This document shows positions 45,542-56,102 of a stretch of 64,000 bases of DNA, in pieces. Source of the stretch: Camellia lanceoleosa (Eukaryota > Streptophyta > Magnoliopsida > Ericales > Theaceae). Below the pieces are notes generated by a model. It saw nothing but the letters and a program-made list of their open reading frames with translations, was not told where the DNA came from and did not search any database. Location: contig CM045767.1 of assembly GCA_025200525.1 (NCBI GenBank), positions 10,275,273-10,339,272 of the forward strand, given 5' to 3'. Position numbers and translations under genes: made by a program. Numbering within the stretch: the first letter of the stretch is position 1; each line of letters opens with the position of its first letter.

Positions 45542-46040
45542 ATCTCCCTAACAATATCCACAATTTGGTCCCTAGGGACCATATTTTGTGCTTGCCGAAC
45601 CATTACTGGAGGGACAAACACAGGATTTGGTGGACAAACTTGTGCATGTGGTCCTCTTAGTCCATAAGGTGGTGCATTTGGGACTGGTTGCCCCTGTGGT
45701 GCGAGTTCTTTATTAGGGGTATGGGTAACCCTTTGAGCCCGACCCGAAGGGACTGCGAAGTCTGCCGAACAGTATTGTGTCTCTGCCATTTGCAGGAAAA
45801 CCCTCCAACCCCCCGGGTATAAATTCGAATAAGGGATTATTATATCCCCTAGTGCCAAGTATGGCTTCGAACATGGGATTTGTAACCATTCTCACGCCAG
45901 TTTCTTGTACTTGACCAGATCCACCAACTTGTGTGGCTTCATTGTTGAGTACTGAGGCATTTTGGCCTACTATAGGCCTCGAAATGGGTTCATACCAAGA
46001 CTGAGGTGATGGTCTTTCAAAATTCTGATTACTAGTTTGA
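45523..46040 (-). pseudogene. gag N-terminal region, downstream of the solo-LTR insertion
   Basis: Frames 46040-45790 (QTSNQNFERPSPQSWYEPIS) and 45858-45523 (LYPGGWRVFLQMAETQYCSA) cover a Gln/Pro/Gly-rich gag linker. They are separated by a frameshift near 45800. The upstream frame is the direct continuation of the gag piece above 48438 once the inserted LTR and one target repeat are discounted. Confidence 0.7.
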
Positions 46041-46045
46041 CCATT

Positions 46046-48433
46046 TGTAATGACCCTCACACTGATTACCGATTAATTATCGATCATGGCTAAACTGAGA
46101 CTGATTGTGACTGATAATTAAAGTAATTGAATTGACTAACTGAATCTGAATTGAATCGATTGGATATATGAATATGTGTTTGAATTGCAACCTATCTGTT
46201 TGATTGTATGATTATCTGTTCATGTTTATATGTTTAAATTGTAAATTGAAGGCCTTATCGGCGGCCGAACCAGAAATTGATTGGTGTTTTAGGACCATCA
46301 TAATTTATGTGATTTTATAGTGTATTTAATTAAAATGTGATTTGGTATGATTAAATTAGATTAAAATAAGCTAGTCAAAGAGTTAGACTTATTTACTAAC
46401 TTGCCACCCTAGTGGTCCACTACATGATCAACATTGGAGCCTTAGTATACACTTAGGCACATATTTGCTCAGCTCATTCCTTGCCTTTGCCGACTAGAGA
46501 GAGAAAGATAAGGGAGAGAGTTGAATTCATCTTGCTTTGGCTTGAGAACTTGAAGGAAATTGAAGTGTAGTTGCTAATTGAGCTCATAAACCTTGAATAC
46601 AAGACTTAAGGTAGATTCATTGTCCTCTTGTTTATGTTTTGAGTTTAGTCTTGCATGGTTTAGAGCAAGGTTGAAGTCTAGAGCCAATTTATGGCTTGTA
46701 ATGTTGTATTGAAGCTCAATTGTTGCATGCATGTGCATATTGCTAAGTTTTGAGGTTACAATCCTCCATTTCTCACATGCATGTTCATGTTAGTGTTAAG
46801 GACCATGTTTTCACCTTGAATTTGGAGGAATGAGCTCATTAGAGCATGTTTTGAAGTTTTGAAATGGTTTGAATTCATGCATGTCATGTTTGTAGCATGT
46901 TCATGAAAATAGATTTGAAATTGAGTTTGAATTAAACACCCTTGGGCTTTGATTTTATGAATTGAGCTTCAAATCATGTTATCCTATGTGTTTAGAAGTG
47001 TTTTCCAGGTTTTTGGCCCAAAAGGATCGAAATTTTAGCATTTAAACTTGATTTTGAGCTTGAGACTCGAATCTGAAATTTTCAGATTTTAGTCGTCTGC
47101 TCGAGTGGGGGAAGTGCCGCTCGAGCGGGAAAATCGAGCTCCCAGCATCTTGCACTGTGCATCAGTCCGCTCGAGCGGAGGAAGTTGCGCTCGAGCGAAG
47201 GACTGGGTGACACGCTCGAGCGGGCATCGAGCGGAGATTTCACCTATCCAGTACTTTTTGGTCCGCTCGAGCAGGGATGTTGCCGCTCGAGCGGGGACCC
47301 TTGTTTGCTTGTACGCCGAAAGGGAAACTCAAGCGCCGGCGGGACCCTGTTTCACTGAAATTCTGAAAATGTTTTCTTAGTACATCTTTGCATCCTCATT
47401 TCATCCTAGGCATTCTTAGGCCTAGTTTAAGACATCTTAATGAGGATATAGATGTAGAACACACCAAGGCAGATTAGGGGTTTGATTACTATCTTTCCCA
47501 ATTGTGTAGCTTAGCGTGTGTTCATTCTGTACTGTATAGGGTTGGCATTTCGAGGAGACGCTCTAGCCTACTGTAGCCCAAAACTCTGTGAGTAACAATT
47601 GTGTAAAGATATGTTCAAAATGATTACCTTCTGAATACTGAACTGAACTGTTTACTGAACTGATATTGTTTATTGAATGAATGTATGCCCAATATTCTGA
47701 ACTGTACTGTGGCATCCTTAGCACATACTGTTTACTGTTACTGTTACAGAGATCTCTGTCGGTTCCCTCGTGGAACCACTACTGTTTACTCATTGATGGC
47801 CATCATTACTGTTCGGTCTTTCAGACCTACTGTTACTGTTATGCTAATGGATGTACCACATATGACTGCTTACTATACCGAACAACTGAAATATTGATTG
47901 AAATGAACTGTTTTCATTACTGTAAGGACATTCATTCTAAACCTTTTTACGCATTATGTTATTCACTGGGCTTTAGCTCATTGCTCATATATATATGTAG
48001 GTGTACCGGCACCAGACCGCAGCTAGGAGCGTCGGGGTAACTCCAGTTTTGTCAAGCCAACCACTGTGCCTCACTGCGAGGTTCCGAGCCTGCCAAGTTT
48101 TGGCTTAGGGGTGTTTTATTTTTTTCCCCTGTCTGTCTTAGCACCGTTTTTGTAATCAGTAGATCGTTATTTGTCTTGCTTGATAAGGATTAAGTCCCTG
48201 TACTGAATGATTTTATATGATGTATATACTGGTTTGTCTCTGACTGTATATATGTATGAAAAATCTTTTGGCATGCAGACTGTCACAGCTCATTGGACAT
48301 TGTTTATTTACTGTATTGGCTTCCGCCATGCCCCTGTACTGCTATATCTTGTCTTCTTTGTTAGCGGGCCTTGGTAATCGGATTCTTGGCGATTCTGATA
48401 CTAAACCCATAGGGGCGGGTTTGGGTCGTGACA
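46046..48433 (+). mobile_element. Solo LTR (Tekay/Del-like chromovirus type) inserted in gag
   Basis: The 2388-bp insert begins TGTAATGACCC and ends GGGTCGTGACA (TG...CA with inverted termini). It is flanked by a perfect 5-bp duplication CCATT (46041-46045 and 48434-48438). It has no gag, pol or second LTR, so it is a solo LTR left by recombination. Terminal TGTCACGACCC-like sequence and LTR length above 2 kb are typical of plant Tekay/Del elements. Orientation is inferred from CATATATATATG (about 47985) being followed by leader-like sequence on the plus strand. The interior has clustered CTCGAG palindromes (47095-47305) and ACTGTTTACTG repeats (47640-47830). Confidence 0.8.
47095..47305. repeat. 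Clustered CGCTCGAGCGG palindromes in the solo LTR
   Basis: About nine copies of CCGCTCGAGCGG or close variants occur within about 210 bases, alternating with short spacers. Each is self-complementary around CTCGAG. The open frame across it is incidental. Confidence 0.8.
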
Positions 48434-48438
48434 CCATT

Positions 48439-48861
48439 AGAATGTCCATTAACTTGTATAGGCTGTTTATCTCTAGCCAATCTTTGCTGAGGGACATTTA
48501 AAACTTCCTCTATGTGTCTTGTATTCGTTGGTTGGTGGTTATTCATTCGATCTAAAAAGGATGTTGCCCACCTTTCTATTGTGTTCATTAATTGTTGTCC
48601 CATGGTATCTACTAGGCCATCCTATGGATTTGTTGGCTGAGTAGATGGAACAGTGGATGGTCCAATTCCTTGGTTTCATCCAATATTATGAACATATGGT
48701 TCTTGTCCAGAAGTACTGGTCTGTTCGACCATAGGTTTTGATAACATGGGAGTTTCCACAGGATGTGTTACCACATTATCCTCTGGATTAGGTATTTCTA
48801 CCTCTCCTTCTACGCCTTCTTCCAAGCGTTCATCTTCTCCTTGTTGTCTTCGTCTAGCCAT
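48439..48861 (-). pseudogene. gag N terminus, upstream of the solo-LTR insertion
   Basis: Begins at ATG 48861-48859, only 9 bases beyond the primer site, with MARRRQQGEDERLEEGVEGE. After in-frame TGA (48678-48676) and TAG stops the same frame continues MGQQLMNTIERWATSFLDRM and QQRLARDKQPIQVNGHSNG up to the inserted LTR. The charged N terminus is typical of Tat gag. Confidence 0.75.
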
Positions 48862-48869
48862 TTTAATTA

Positions 48870-48888
48870 GTCCCACCGGGCGTGCCAA
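48870..48888 (-). other. Primer-binding-like site of the retrotransposon
   Basis: The minus strand reads TTGGCACGCCCGGTGGGAC between the LTR and the gag start. Its form and position suit a tRNA 3'-end complement. I cannot verify which tRNA without a tRNA set. Confidence 0.6.
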
Positions 48889-48899
48889 AAAATATATAT

Positions 48900-49685
48900 T
48901 GGCTTTTTGGCTTTCGAAGGGTAATTTTGTAAATGCGAGCGTGCCAGCAAGGATCAATCAGTCCTTACAGAAATTATAATTGCCAACCAATTATTAGACG
49001 ATTGTGTTGTAGTTCTTTCAGCCTCAATGAAGAGGACTTTTACTGGTGGCTTGACTTAGGAGAAATTATGCAAAATAACAGTTAAATGACGAACAATTGA
49101 AGTATTTCATTAAAATGAAAACTTACAATGATCCAAACTCAGCCTTGAAGAGGTTTACAGCAACAATCTACTTGAAACTACTCCTATGAACGAAGTGCAG
49201 TGCAAGAATTTAAAGTGCAGGAATGTAAAGAACATGTATTTAAAGTGCAGGAAATGTAAAGACTGGAAATGTAAAACTGGAAAAGAAAATATGAAGTAAA
49301 TGACTGGTTTCTTGGATTTGAGTCTGGGGCTTTTTTCTGGGGGCTTTCCTGCTATTTATACTTGTCAAGGATGACCTTCGAACTGCACTTCAAACCGTCG
49401 AACTGCTCCTCCATGATCGCTGATCATGTTGCCTCATAAGTAGTTCCACTACACCATCACTTGCAGTTAGGCTTCCCTCCTATATTTGAATTTGAATGTG
49501 AGTAACCGTTGAAGCCACGTCACCTTGCATCTCTTTACTGATCCAATGCTACTCGGATCACATGAGAACCAATATTAACGGCCACGTGTACGATCATGAC
49601 CGAAGACTCGACTAGTCTTCCTACATTACCCTTACTCTGCCACGTGTTGAACTGTGATTAAATTTTACAAAATATGTAGCCAACA
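48900..49685 (-). repeat. 5' LTR of the Tat-lineage element
   Basis: In element orientation it starts TGTTGGCTAC (49685) and ends GCCAAAAAGCCA (48900), giving TG...CA with short inverted ends, 786 bp, 11 bases from the primer site. A TATAAATAG box lies inside (49360-49352). The exact ends are inferred because no second LTR copy is available for comparison. Confidence 0.6.
49352..49360 (-). promoter_or_regulatory. TATA box in the 5' LTR
   Basis: TATAAATAG on the minus strand, a near-perfect plant TATA box, placed in the middle of the LTR as expected for the U3/R boundary. Transcription would run toward gag. Confidence 0.7.
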
Positions 49686-49863
49686 ATATCACTCATATAC
49701 TTGGATATCCGATAAGTATTATTGTGTAAGGGTTTTGTCACAAGTCATAGCACTGTCGTGCATTAACACATGAATGTTTTCACTCTCTGAGGTACAAACA
49801 AAAGTGAATGGCAAAATTAAAAAAATTTCAACGAGTTAAAATAAATAAATAAGTAAATAAATA

Positions 49864-50325
49864 AATAAAATATCATTTTCCTTTTTAAACTATTATTTAA
49901 AAATCAATTCAATTTAGGTTCTTTTAATAATATCAATTTTACACTTAAATTATTTGATTTTGAATTAATTTTATCCCTGTCGTTAGCTACTGTTTGTAAT
50001 CAAACAAAAGTTGCTGACGTAACGCTAAAATTTTATTTAAAATTTCATTTATCTCCAAAATCTCTAAAATATCAATTAGACTCTCAAATTTCATTTTATT
50101 CGGGAGTCTAATTGATATTTAAGGAATAGTTTGAGGGTAAAATGAAATTCTAAATGAAGTTTAGATGCTACATCAATAAATTTTGTTTGATTATAGACAA
50201 CAATTGACGGTGAAGGTAAAATTGATACAAAATTAAATATTTTAAGTATAAAATTGATATTATTAAAATTATAGAGGTTAAATTAATTTGTAGGTGATAC
50301 TTTCGAGGGTAAAATTATATTTTCT
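49864..50325. mobile_element. Fold-back MITE, family shared with 57199-57530
   Basis: Inverted arms: AATATCAATTTTACACTTAA with TTAAGTATAAAATTGATATT, and AAATTTCATTTTATTCGGGA with AATAGTTTGAGGGTAAAATG. Interior GTTTGTAATCAAACAAAAGTTG and TTTGATTATAGACAACAAT are likewise inverted. Same family as the copy at 57199-57530. No coding capacity. Confidence 0.65.
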
Positions 50326-50479
50326 CCAAAAAAAAAAAATTATACCTTATTATTATGGTTTTTTATTAGATTGACTCCACAAAATTTGCATTCTACTTAC
50401 AGTTGGATGAAGTTGTACAAGGAGTACAAGGAAATCAGAAATCTCGAGGCACCTCTTATTGGAAATAACATTAAAATGG

Positions 50480-51311
50480 GGCAAATTATATTGGTGATCC
50501 AGTCATGCTACGTAGCTCGAAAGCTACGTAGCTCGAATCTCCCTAATCAAAAACGTTGCTGTTTTTGTATTTTTTTTTTTTCAGAAGCAGAAATCAGGAG
50601 GAAGAAGAAATCATGAGGAAGAAGGAGAGGAGAGGAGGAGTAGGAGGAGGAGGAGTACTGGAGGGGGCCCTAATAACAGGGCAGAATGAGGCGGGAGGTG
50701 GAGGCAGCTGGCTGAGGCTGGAGTCGAGTCGCTCGATGACGAGACGGCCAATGCTCTTCTTCCCCTCTTCTTCTCTCTCTCTCTCTCTCTCTCTCCCTCT
50801 CCCTCTTCCCCTCTTCTTCTCAGATCTGTTTCAGATCGAAAATGGAAGAAAAAAAAGGAAAAAAAAAACCTAATGCCCAAAACGACATCGTTTTGGGCAT
50901 TAGGGGGATTCGGGGGAAAGAATCCTCGAGCTACCAAACATTATTCTTGGTGATCTTTGCATTTTGTCTCTTATGTCATTTTAGTTCCTAAACTTTTAAC
51001 TGACACAATTTTGACTATTAATTTTAACTTTTTTGTTAATTTGGTCCAATTGATAATACCATTAGTGTTTTTGATTAAAAATAATCGTTGAATTGATTGA
51101 GGTTAACTCATTGAGGTTAGTAAATTTATAATTTTACTCTAAAAAATATGACACATGCCACTTATATGCATATTTTTCATTAAAAATGCAGTTGTAATCA
51201 ATTGAATCAAATTGAAACAAAATCATAAATTTAGGATTAAAATTAAGCCCATTAAAATTGTAAGGATCAAAATGATATATGAATTAAAATACTACTGTCA
51301 TAATTTACCCT
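50480..51311. mobile_element. Mutator-type MITE, itself interrupted by another element
   Basis: Left end GGGCAAATTATATTGGTGATC (50480-50499 region) resumes at 50956 with TTTGCATTTTGTCTCTTATG. The right end inverted reads AAGGGTAAATTATGACAGTA, and GTCATTTTAGTTCCTAAAC pairs with an inverse copy near 51230-51300. The 50500-50946 element sits inside the left arm. Confidence 0.55.
50500..50946. mobile_element. Mutator-like element nested in a MITE, 9-bp target duplication
   Basis: Flanked by a perfect 9-bp repeat TTGGTGATC (50491-50499 and 50947-50955). The ends carry related inverted segments: GCTACGTAGCTCGAATCTCC on the left, GGTAGCTCGAGGATTC inverted on the right. The interior is GGA- and CT-rich (50588-50870), with a CCAAAACGACATCGTTTTGG palindrome at about 50877. 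The Arg/Glu- and Leu/Ser-rich frames are low-complexity artefacts. Confidence 0.7.
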
Positions 51312-52079
51312 TAAAAATGTGTAACAAATTTTTTATTAAACAAATTTTTTGTGTTAACTTCGTGTTAAGTTATATCCTATTACTATGCGAGTTCGACATT
51401 AATCTAATCCATTTAAGGTTTGTGTCAAAAAATAATTCAACCTTCACCCGCTAATTTTACATATGATTTGAGTCATTTTCTTTGTCCTATCAAAAATTCC
51501 CGCCTTCTAATTATTATTCAGGTAGTGCTTCATTAATTTATTTACTAGTGCTTAACAGTTGAAAACTATCTCTTGAGGATTATAGTGACATCCCTATCGT
51601 ACACAACAAACTAACGTTTTTTTTTTTTTTTTGTAAACAAAAATATTATTATTAACAATGCTTTTTTCAATTTTTATTGTAGGTAGCTAGAGGCGTAATC
51701 ATGTGTGTTTACAGACCTGAGTTTGTTGGTGCATTAATTCTAAGTTGTGCTTATACGTGGAGTTTTTGAGATACTTTGCATCGGACAAATATGACACACA
51801 TTTGAAATCTTTGATGGTTTTGTAAAATATTATTTGATGTGGTGAATTTGTTGTAAGGATGGATGGTTATTTTAGACGTGTAATGTGTTCATATTGACAG
51901 GTGGTTGTAATTACATATACATTAACTACTATTTTGACTTTATAATTGATGGTTTTTTGTTTTTAGTTTGGATTGTTGATGGATTGGTATATTGAAATTG
52001 ATTGGATGGACATGAATTATGTATTAATTGCAAATGTGTCATAGGTATTAAAAAAATAGCATTTTATTTAAAAAATTCA
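51312..52079. other. AT-rich intergenic sequence
   Basis: No gene. A T run lies at about 51617-51632. This could be the body of the CACTA relic that ends at 52511, but no coding sequence is seen. Confidence 0.4.
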
Positions 52080-52511
52080 TTTTTGAAATTAAAAGCTTTT
52101 TGCGACCAATAAGATTTTAGTCGCAGTAAGGTTCTAGGAATAACTATTGGCGACCACTGATGTAGTCGCTAAAACATAAACTTTCCGCAACCAACTTAAT
52201 TCTTGGTCGCCAAAAACCTTCATTTCCATAGCCAGTATTTTGTCACAAATGAACATTCTTAACAAATTTAAATCCTTTTAGCGACGAAACTATATGGTCG
52301 CTAATGGTAACTTTCTGCGACCAACTTCATTCTTGGTCGCCAAAAACCTTCGTTTCCACGACCAATTTTTTCATCACAAATGCTCAATCTTCAACAATTT
52401 TTGCGACTACATGGCGACCAAATTTTGTTGGTTGCTAAATACTATTAGCGACCATATATTATCTTTCGACGACCAAAAAATTGGTCGCTAAAAGTGTTAT
52501 TTCTTGTAGTG
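52080..52511. mobile_element. Right end of a CACTA element with GCGACCAA subterminal repeats
   Basis: It ends TTATTTCTTGTAGTG; the complement starts CACTACAAGAAATAACAC and continues TTTTAGCGACCAA. The preceding 430 bases contain many TTGGTCGC, GCGACCAA and TTAGCGACC units in both orientations. The left end was not found, so the element is truncated or the left end is unrecognised. Confidence 0.7.
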
Positions 52512-52664
52512 GAAGGTAGACTTAAAAAATTTGTTCATTTGGGTTACTTAAAACCATACACCAACTGTTTTCCTAGTAGAAAATAAAATAAATAATTTTA
52601 AAATGGGAAAAAACTAAAATCTTAGATGAAAAAATTGAAGAAATTTTTTTGGGGTAAATTACAC

Positions 52665-53190
52665 TGTAGCTCCCTTTACTTTGAGTGAAATTTCACTTTA
52701 ATTCTCATAATTTCAATTTGTATCCTTTTCTTTCAGTTTTGTTGCAATGTAATCTTTTCATCACTTATAGTTAGAATTTTTAATATAAAAGATCACATGC
52801 AAAATTACTGGAACCAAAGTATAATTTAAAAAAAAAAAAAAACTATGAGAACCGCCGGTGGTCTTTATAGTTTCTTCTCAATTCCACCTTTTTTTTTTTG
52901 GAACAACTTCTCAATTCCACTTTGATTGCACATGGTCTTTCTCTTTTTAAAATGTTAACGGCGCATAACAGAGGGACCATATTGCAAAAAAATTGGAAAT
53001 ATGGGGTTCAAATTGTCTTCTATAGTTTATTCTGAATTTCACTTTGGTCCCTCTAATTTTTGCACGAACTTTTTCAGTTCAAAATTCCAAAGGTAAGTGA
53101 CAAAGGGACCACATTACAACAAAACTGAAAATGTAAAATTCAAATTGTTCGAATTGAGGCAATAAGAATCAAAATGAAACTTCACTAAGA
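52665..53190. mobile_element. Fold-back repeat with TTTCACTTTGGTCCC motifs
   Basis: Left arm GAAATTTCACTTTAATTCTC, right arm AAGAATCAAAATGAAACTTC, with nested inverse pairs (TTTTGTTGCAATGTAAT with ACATTACAACAAAAC). Related to the MITE at 18410-18690. Non-coding; boundaries approximate. Confidence 0.5.
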
Positions 53191-53298
53191 TAAGTCAATT
53201 CATCTCTTTTGGTGCTCCTTTGTTGGTCAGGAGCACCTTTGTTAGTTCGAGACTACTGAATAAATTTCCAAGGAGTTTGATTTAAAAAGAGAACATAC

Positions 53299-53738
53299 TT
53301 GTGTCCCATGCCAATAGGTTCATGATTTCAGAAGCACATGCCACAGTACTCCGAATAGTCCAGCAAACGGCAGTAGGGGTATAAGCGATGGTGATCACCA
53401 TTTCCGACATATCAGGCATGATGTACTGAGATGGGAGCTCCCTAAACTTGACAATACACTTGGTCACATCCAACATTGCCTTGATGAGGTTGATCAATGC
53501 CTCAAACTTAGGTTTTAGAGAGTTGGTACGCTTAAGCATGTCGGGTAGATGCTTGAGAAAGGCTACACACTTGGCAAGTGGGTTAGATGGGTAAAGTTGG
53601 GCAACAAACCCAAACTCACCGTAGTTCACAGCAAATGCTGCCAAGGCTTTCACAACCTTGGCTTCCTATGAGTAGCTTGACAATATGTCGAAGATTGCTA
53701 GAGTTATTGTGTATGCATCTGAACAACTGCATGAGATC
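53299..53738 (-). pseudogene. SEO-copy exon 3 with TAG and frameshift
   Basis: Bounded by CAG acceptor (53741-53739) and GTATGT donor (53298-53293), the same splice positions as exon 3 of the first copy. It is 440 bp against 449, so small indels have accumulated. The central SEO motifs CIVKFRELPSQYIMPDMSEM and ACASEIMNLL are intact. Confidence 0.88.
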
Positions 53739-54112
53739 TGTCACAAGCATCATAAATTTGTAATTATTTTCTTTATTTTTCACATAAATTTGAAGAGAAA
53801 CAAACACAAATTACTACCGCGCCGAACTTTGGTTTCTCACATATTAAAATATAGATTCTAAATAACAATCCCACTATATCCACACAAATAATAGCGCCCT
53901 CGAACAAAAAATAATCATATTATATAAAATTTTCTATTTTAAAGTGTCAAACATCACAAAATAGATTGATTGTCAAGTATATTAGGGACTTATTGTCCAA
54001 GCATTTGCTTGCTTTCTTTATATCACGTGTCTTTCATTTCTTTATTTAAAACAAAAAAAAGTTATATAGATAAGTGCACAAGACTTGAAACATTAATTTT
54101 GAATTTAAAAAA

Positions 54113-55951
54113 GAGAAAAATTTCATCTTTACCCCTATCTTTTGCCTTGATTTTCAATGATACCTCTAGACTTTCAATAATTTCAATTTTATCCCCAAAG
54201 TTTTTGAAATTGTATCAATTTTACCACTACCGTCACATTTGAAACAAAAAATGTTAAAAAATTACATTTTGGCCCCAAATTTCAAAAGAAAGATACAAAA
54301 CCACCCTCTCCTACCCAAACTCATCTTCTCTTATCTTTCTCTAATTCTTCCCTCCTCTACTTATCAACATCTCCACACATTGATTCCTCCTTCATCCGAG
54401 TGGCTTTATCTACTGTCAAACCACACAACCCCGTGTCCTCATTGATTTTGCAATTCCCATTTGAAGAAAAAGGGTGTAAATCATCTAGCAGAGAGTGAGA
54501 ACTTTCCTATTACTACAAATTTTCTTGGAAAATGACTCGAATTATACTTGATGCATACTCTCCAATGCTGAAAGATTTTCTGTGGCTTCACATAATGTAC
54601 CTAGTAAGGAATTGTCTTGAATAGAAATGCTATAGAGCATTGAATAGATTGAAAAATCTGCCAAAAGGATCATCACACATATCATTAGAGACGGTATACA
54701 CGAAAAAACTTGTTTAAACAACCACATGAAAGAAGGTGTACATTTCTTTGGGCACTCGAGTTTTGATGTTCTCTAAATCCTCATAAGATATGAATTTTCT
54801 CATCTTCAATGCATGAGTTTGAAGCTATAGAATGATGAACACCATTGAAGAGAATGTTTTCTCTACAGAACAACAAGTTGATTCTCCCAAACCTTCAAGA
54901 CTCTCTTGCCATTGTTGCTTCTTCTTTATTATCCTAAAGCAGAAAATCAATGATGTTCACTCTTCTTTTGATGGTTGCCTAGATAAGCTTTTGCCTCTCC
55001 GGCCATTGTGGTAGCTCTGGCTCTATCCCAAGCATAAAAGGCTCTAATGATATGAGCTATGATGGAAACAATAAAGCCCCGAATGACAGATTAGTTCTAT
55101 GTTCTTCAGTCCATACAACAAACTTTCACCAAGTGGTGGTGTTTTCATCCTCTGATAACACAAAATTTTGGACAAATTCAGATAATGGGAAAGGTCATCG
55201 AAGTTGGGACTATAAACTCGTTTCATGGTGGGAGCTCTTCAGATGGGTTTGTTAAATGATCTAGATTTTAAGAGTTTCGTAGATGACCATGTGGTTGAAA
55301 TGGACCACCCATGGTGACTTGCCCGAGCAATCTCCAAATTGTTTTCTCAATCCCAAATGGGACAAGTCAATAGACCAGTAGGCGAACTTCGAGTCTGCCC
55401 CGAGCTGAATGGTCTTATCTTCGGCGGCTTCCAATTCGGTTGTGTCCAATGACAACTTCGTAATCCCTAAACAGATCGAAAAAATGGCCAAAATTTGTAA
55501 CTTCGGCGAGATCTCCCCGCAGGCTCACTCTTTGTTGGCAGCCACGGCGGCATACATTGGGGGTGGAAACAATAGGACTTTGAATTCACAGTCACATTTG
55601 CTAATTATGGGTCATTTCATGAAAGAAAACTTGCCCAATTAGGGGTTTCAATGGAGGAGGGGTTGCAGTAGAGAAGGGCTAGCCGCCGCCGGTGGTGGAT
55701 AGCGGAGTTGTAAAGGTGCAGAGAAGAGAGATATGGTGAGTTTGGATATGAGAGGGTGGGTTTGCATCTATCATTTGAAATTTGGGGCTAAAACGTAATA
55801 TTTTTTTTCAACTTTTTTCGTTTCAAATGTGACTGTAAGGGTAAAATTGATACGATTTCAAAAATTTTAGAGGTAAAATTGAAATTATTGAAAGTTTACG
55901 GGTGTCATTGAAAATCGAGGCAAAATATAAGAGTAAAAATTAAATTTTCTC
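54113..55951. mobile_element. Mutator-like element with ~180-bp TIRs in the SEO-copy intron 2
   Basis: The left arm from 54113 (TTTGCCTTGATTTTCAATGA, TCAATTTTACCACTACCGTC, CATTTTGGCCCCAAATTTC) is repeated inverted at about 55780-55951. Flanks TTTAAAAAA (54104-54112) and TTCAAAAAA (55952-55960) match at 8 of 9 bases. The interior (54820-55650) has GC-richer, gene-like segments, including a minus-strand frame at 55491-55261, but no family I can name and no transposase. Possibly a Pack-MULE with captured sequence. Confidence 0.75.
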
Positions 55952-56102
55952 TTCAAAAAACTCTTATCACTTGAATGACACACATATTCTGATATTAATT
56001 TTTTTTATCACTTATTTTTATTTTCTTAAATTATACTTTTGTTGTATGTGTCAACCGTTAATATATTTATATATATATAGTGGTCTTAAATAAATAAAAT
56101 AC

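Larger units (their letters stand above)
35130..49685 (-). mobile_element. Tat-lineage Ty3/Gypsy LTR retrotransposon, decayed, with opposite-strand extra ORF
   Basis: Reading the minus strand, the order is: 5' LTR (49685-48900), primer-binding-like site, gag with a CKWHNS-type zinc knuckle, aspartic protease, reverse transcriptase (YIDD), RNase H followed by a second RNase H-like domain, integrase (HHCC and DD35E) and a GPY/F-type end. After that comes a plus-strand plant-mobile-domain ORF. The dual RNase H plus antisense extra ORF downstream of pol are established traits of the Tat lineage (Ogre, Retand and Grande relatives). Many stops and frameshifts show it is dead. gag is split by a solo LTR. 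I found no 3' LTR below 35.1 kb, so the element is probably truncated there; the low-coordinate boundary is a minimum. Confidence 0.9.

Noticed and set aside
43223..45667. Plus-strand frames across gag and protease
   Set aside because: Shadows of the minus-strand gag-pol, which carries the recognisable motifs.
47105..48040. Open frames in the solo LTR
   Set aside because: Arise from CTCGAG and ACTGTTTACTG repeats in an LTR; no gag or pol motifs.
46046..48433. A complete second retrotransposon nested in gag
   Set aside because: No internal primer site, gag, pol or second LTR; the single TG...CA unit with one target repeat on each side fits a solo LTR.
50556..50937. Two ~105-codon frames on opposite strands
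   Set aside because: Low-complexity GGA and CT tracts inside a non-autonomous element; no homology and no start context.
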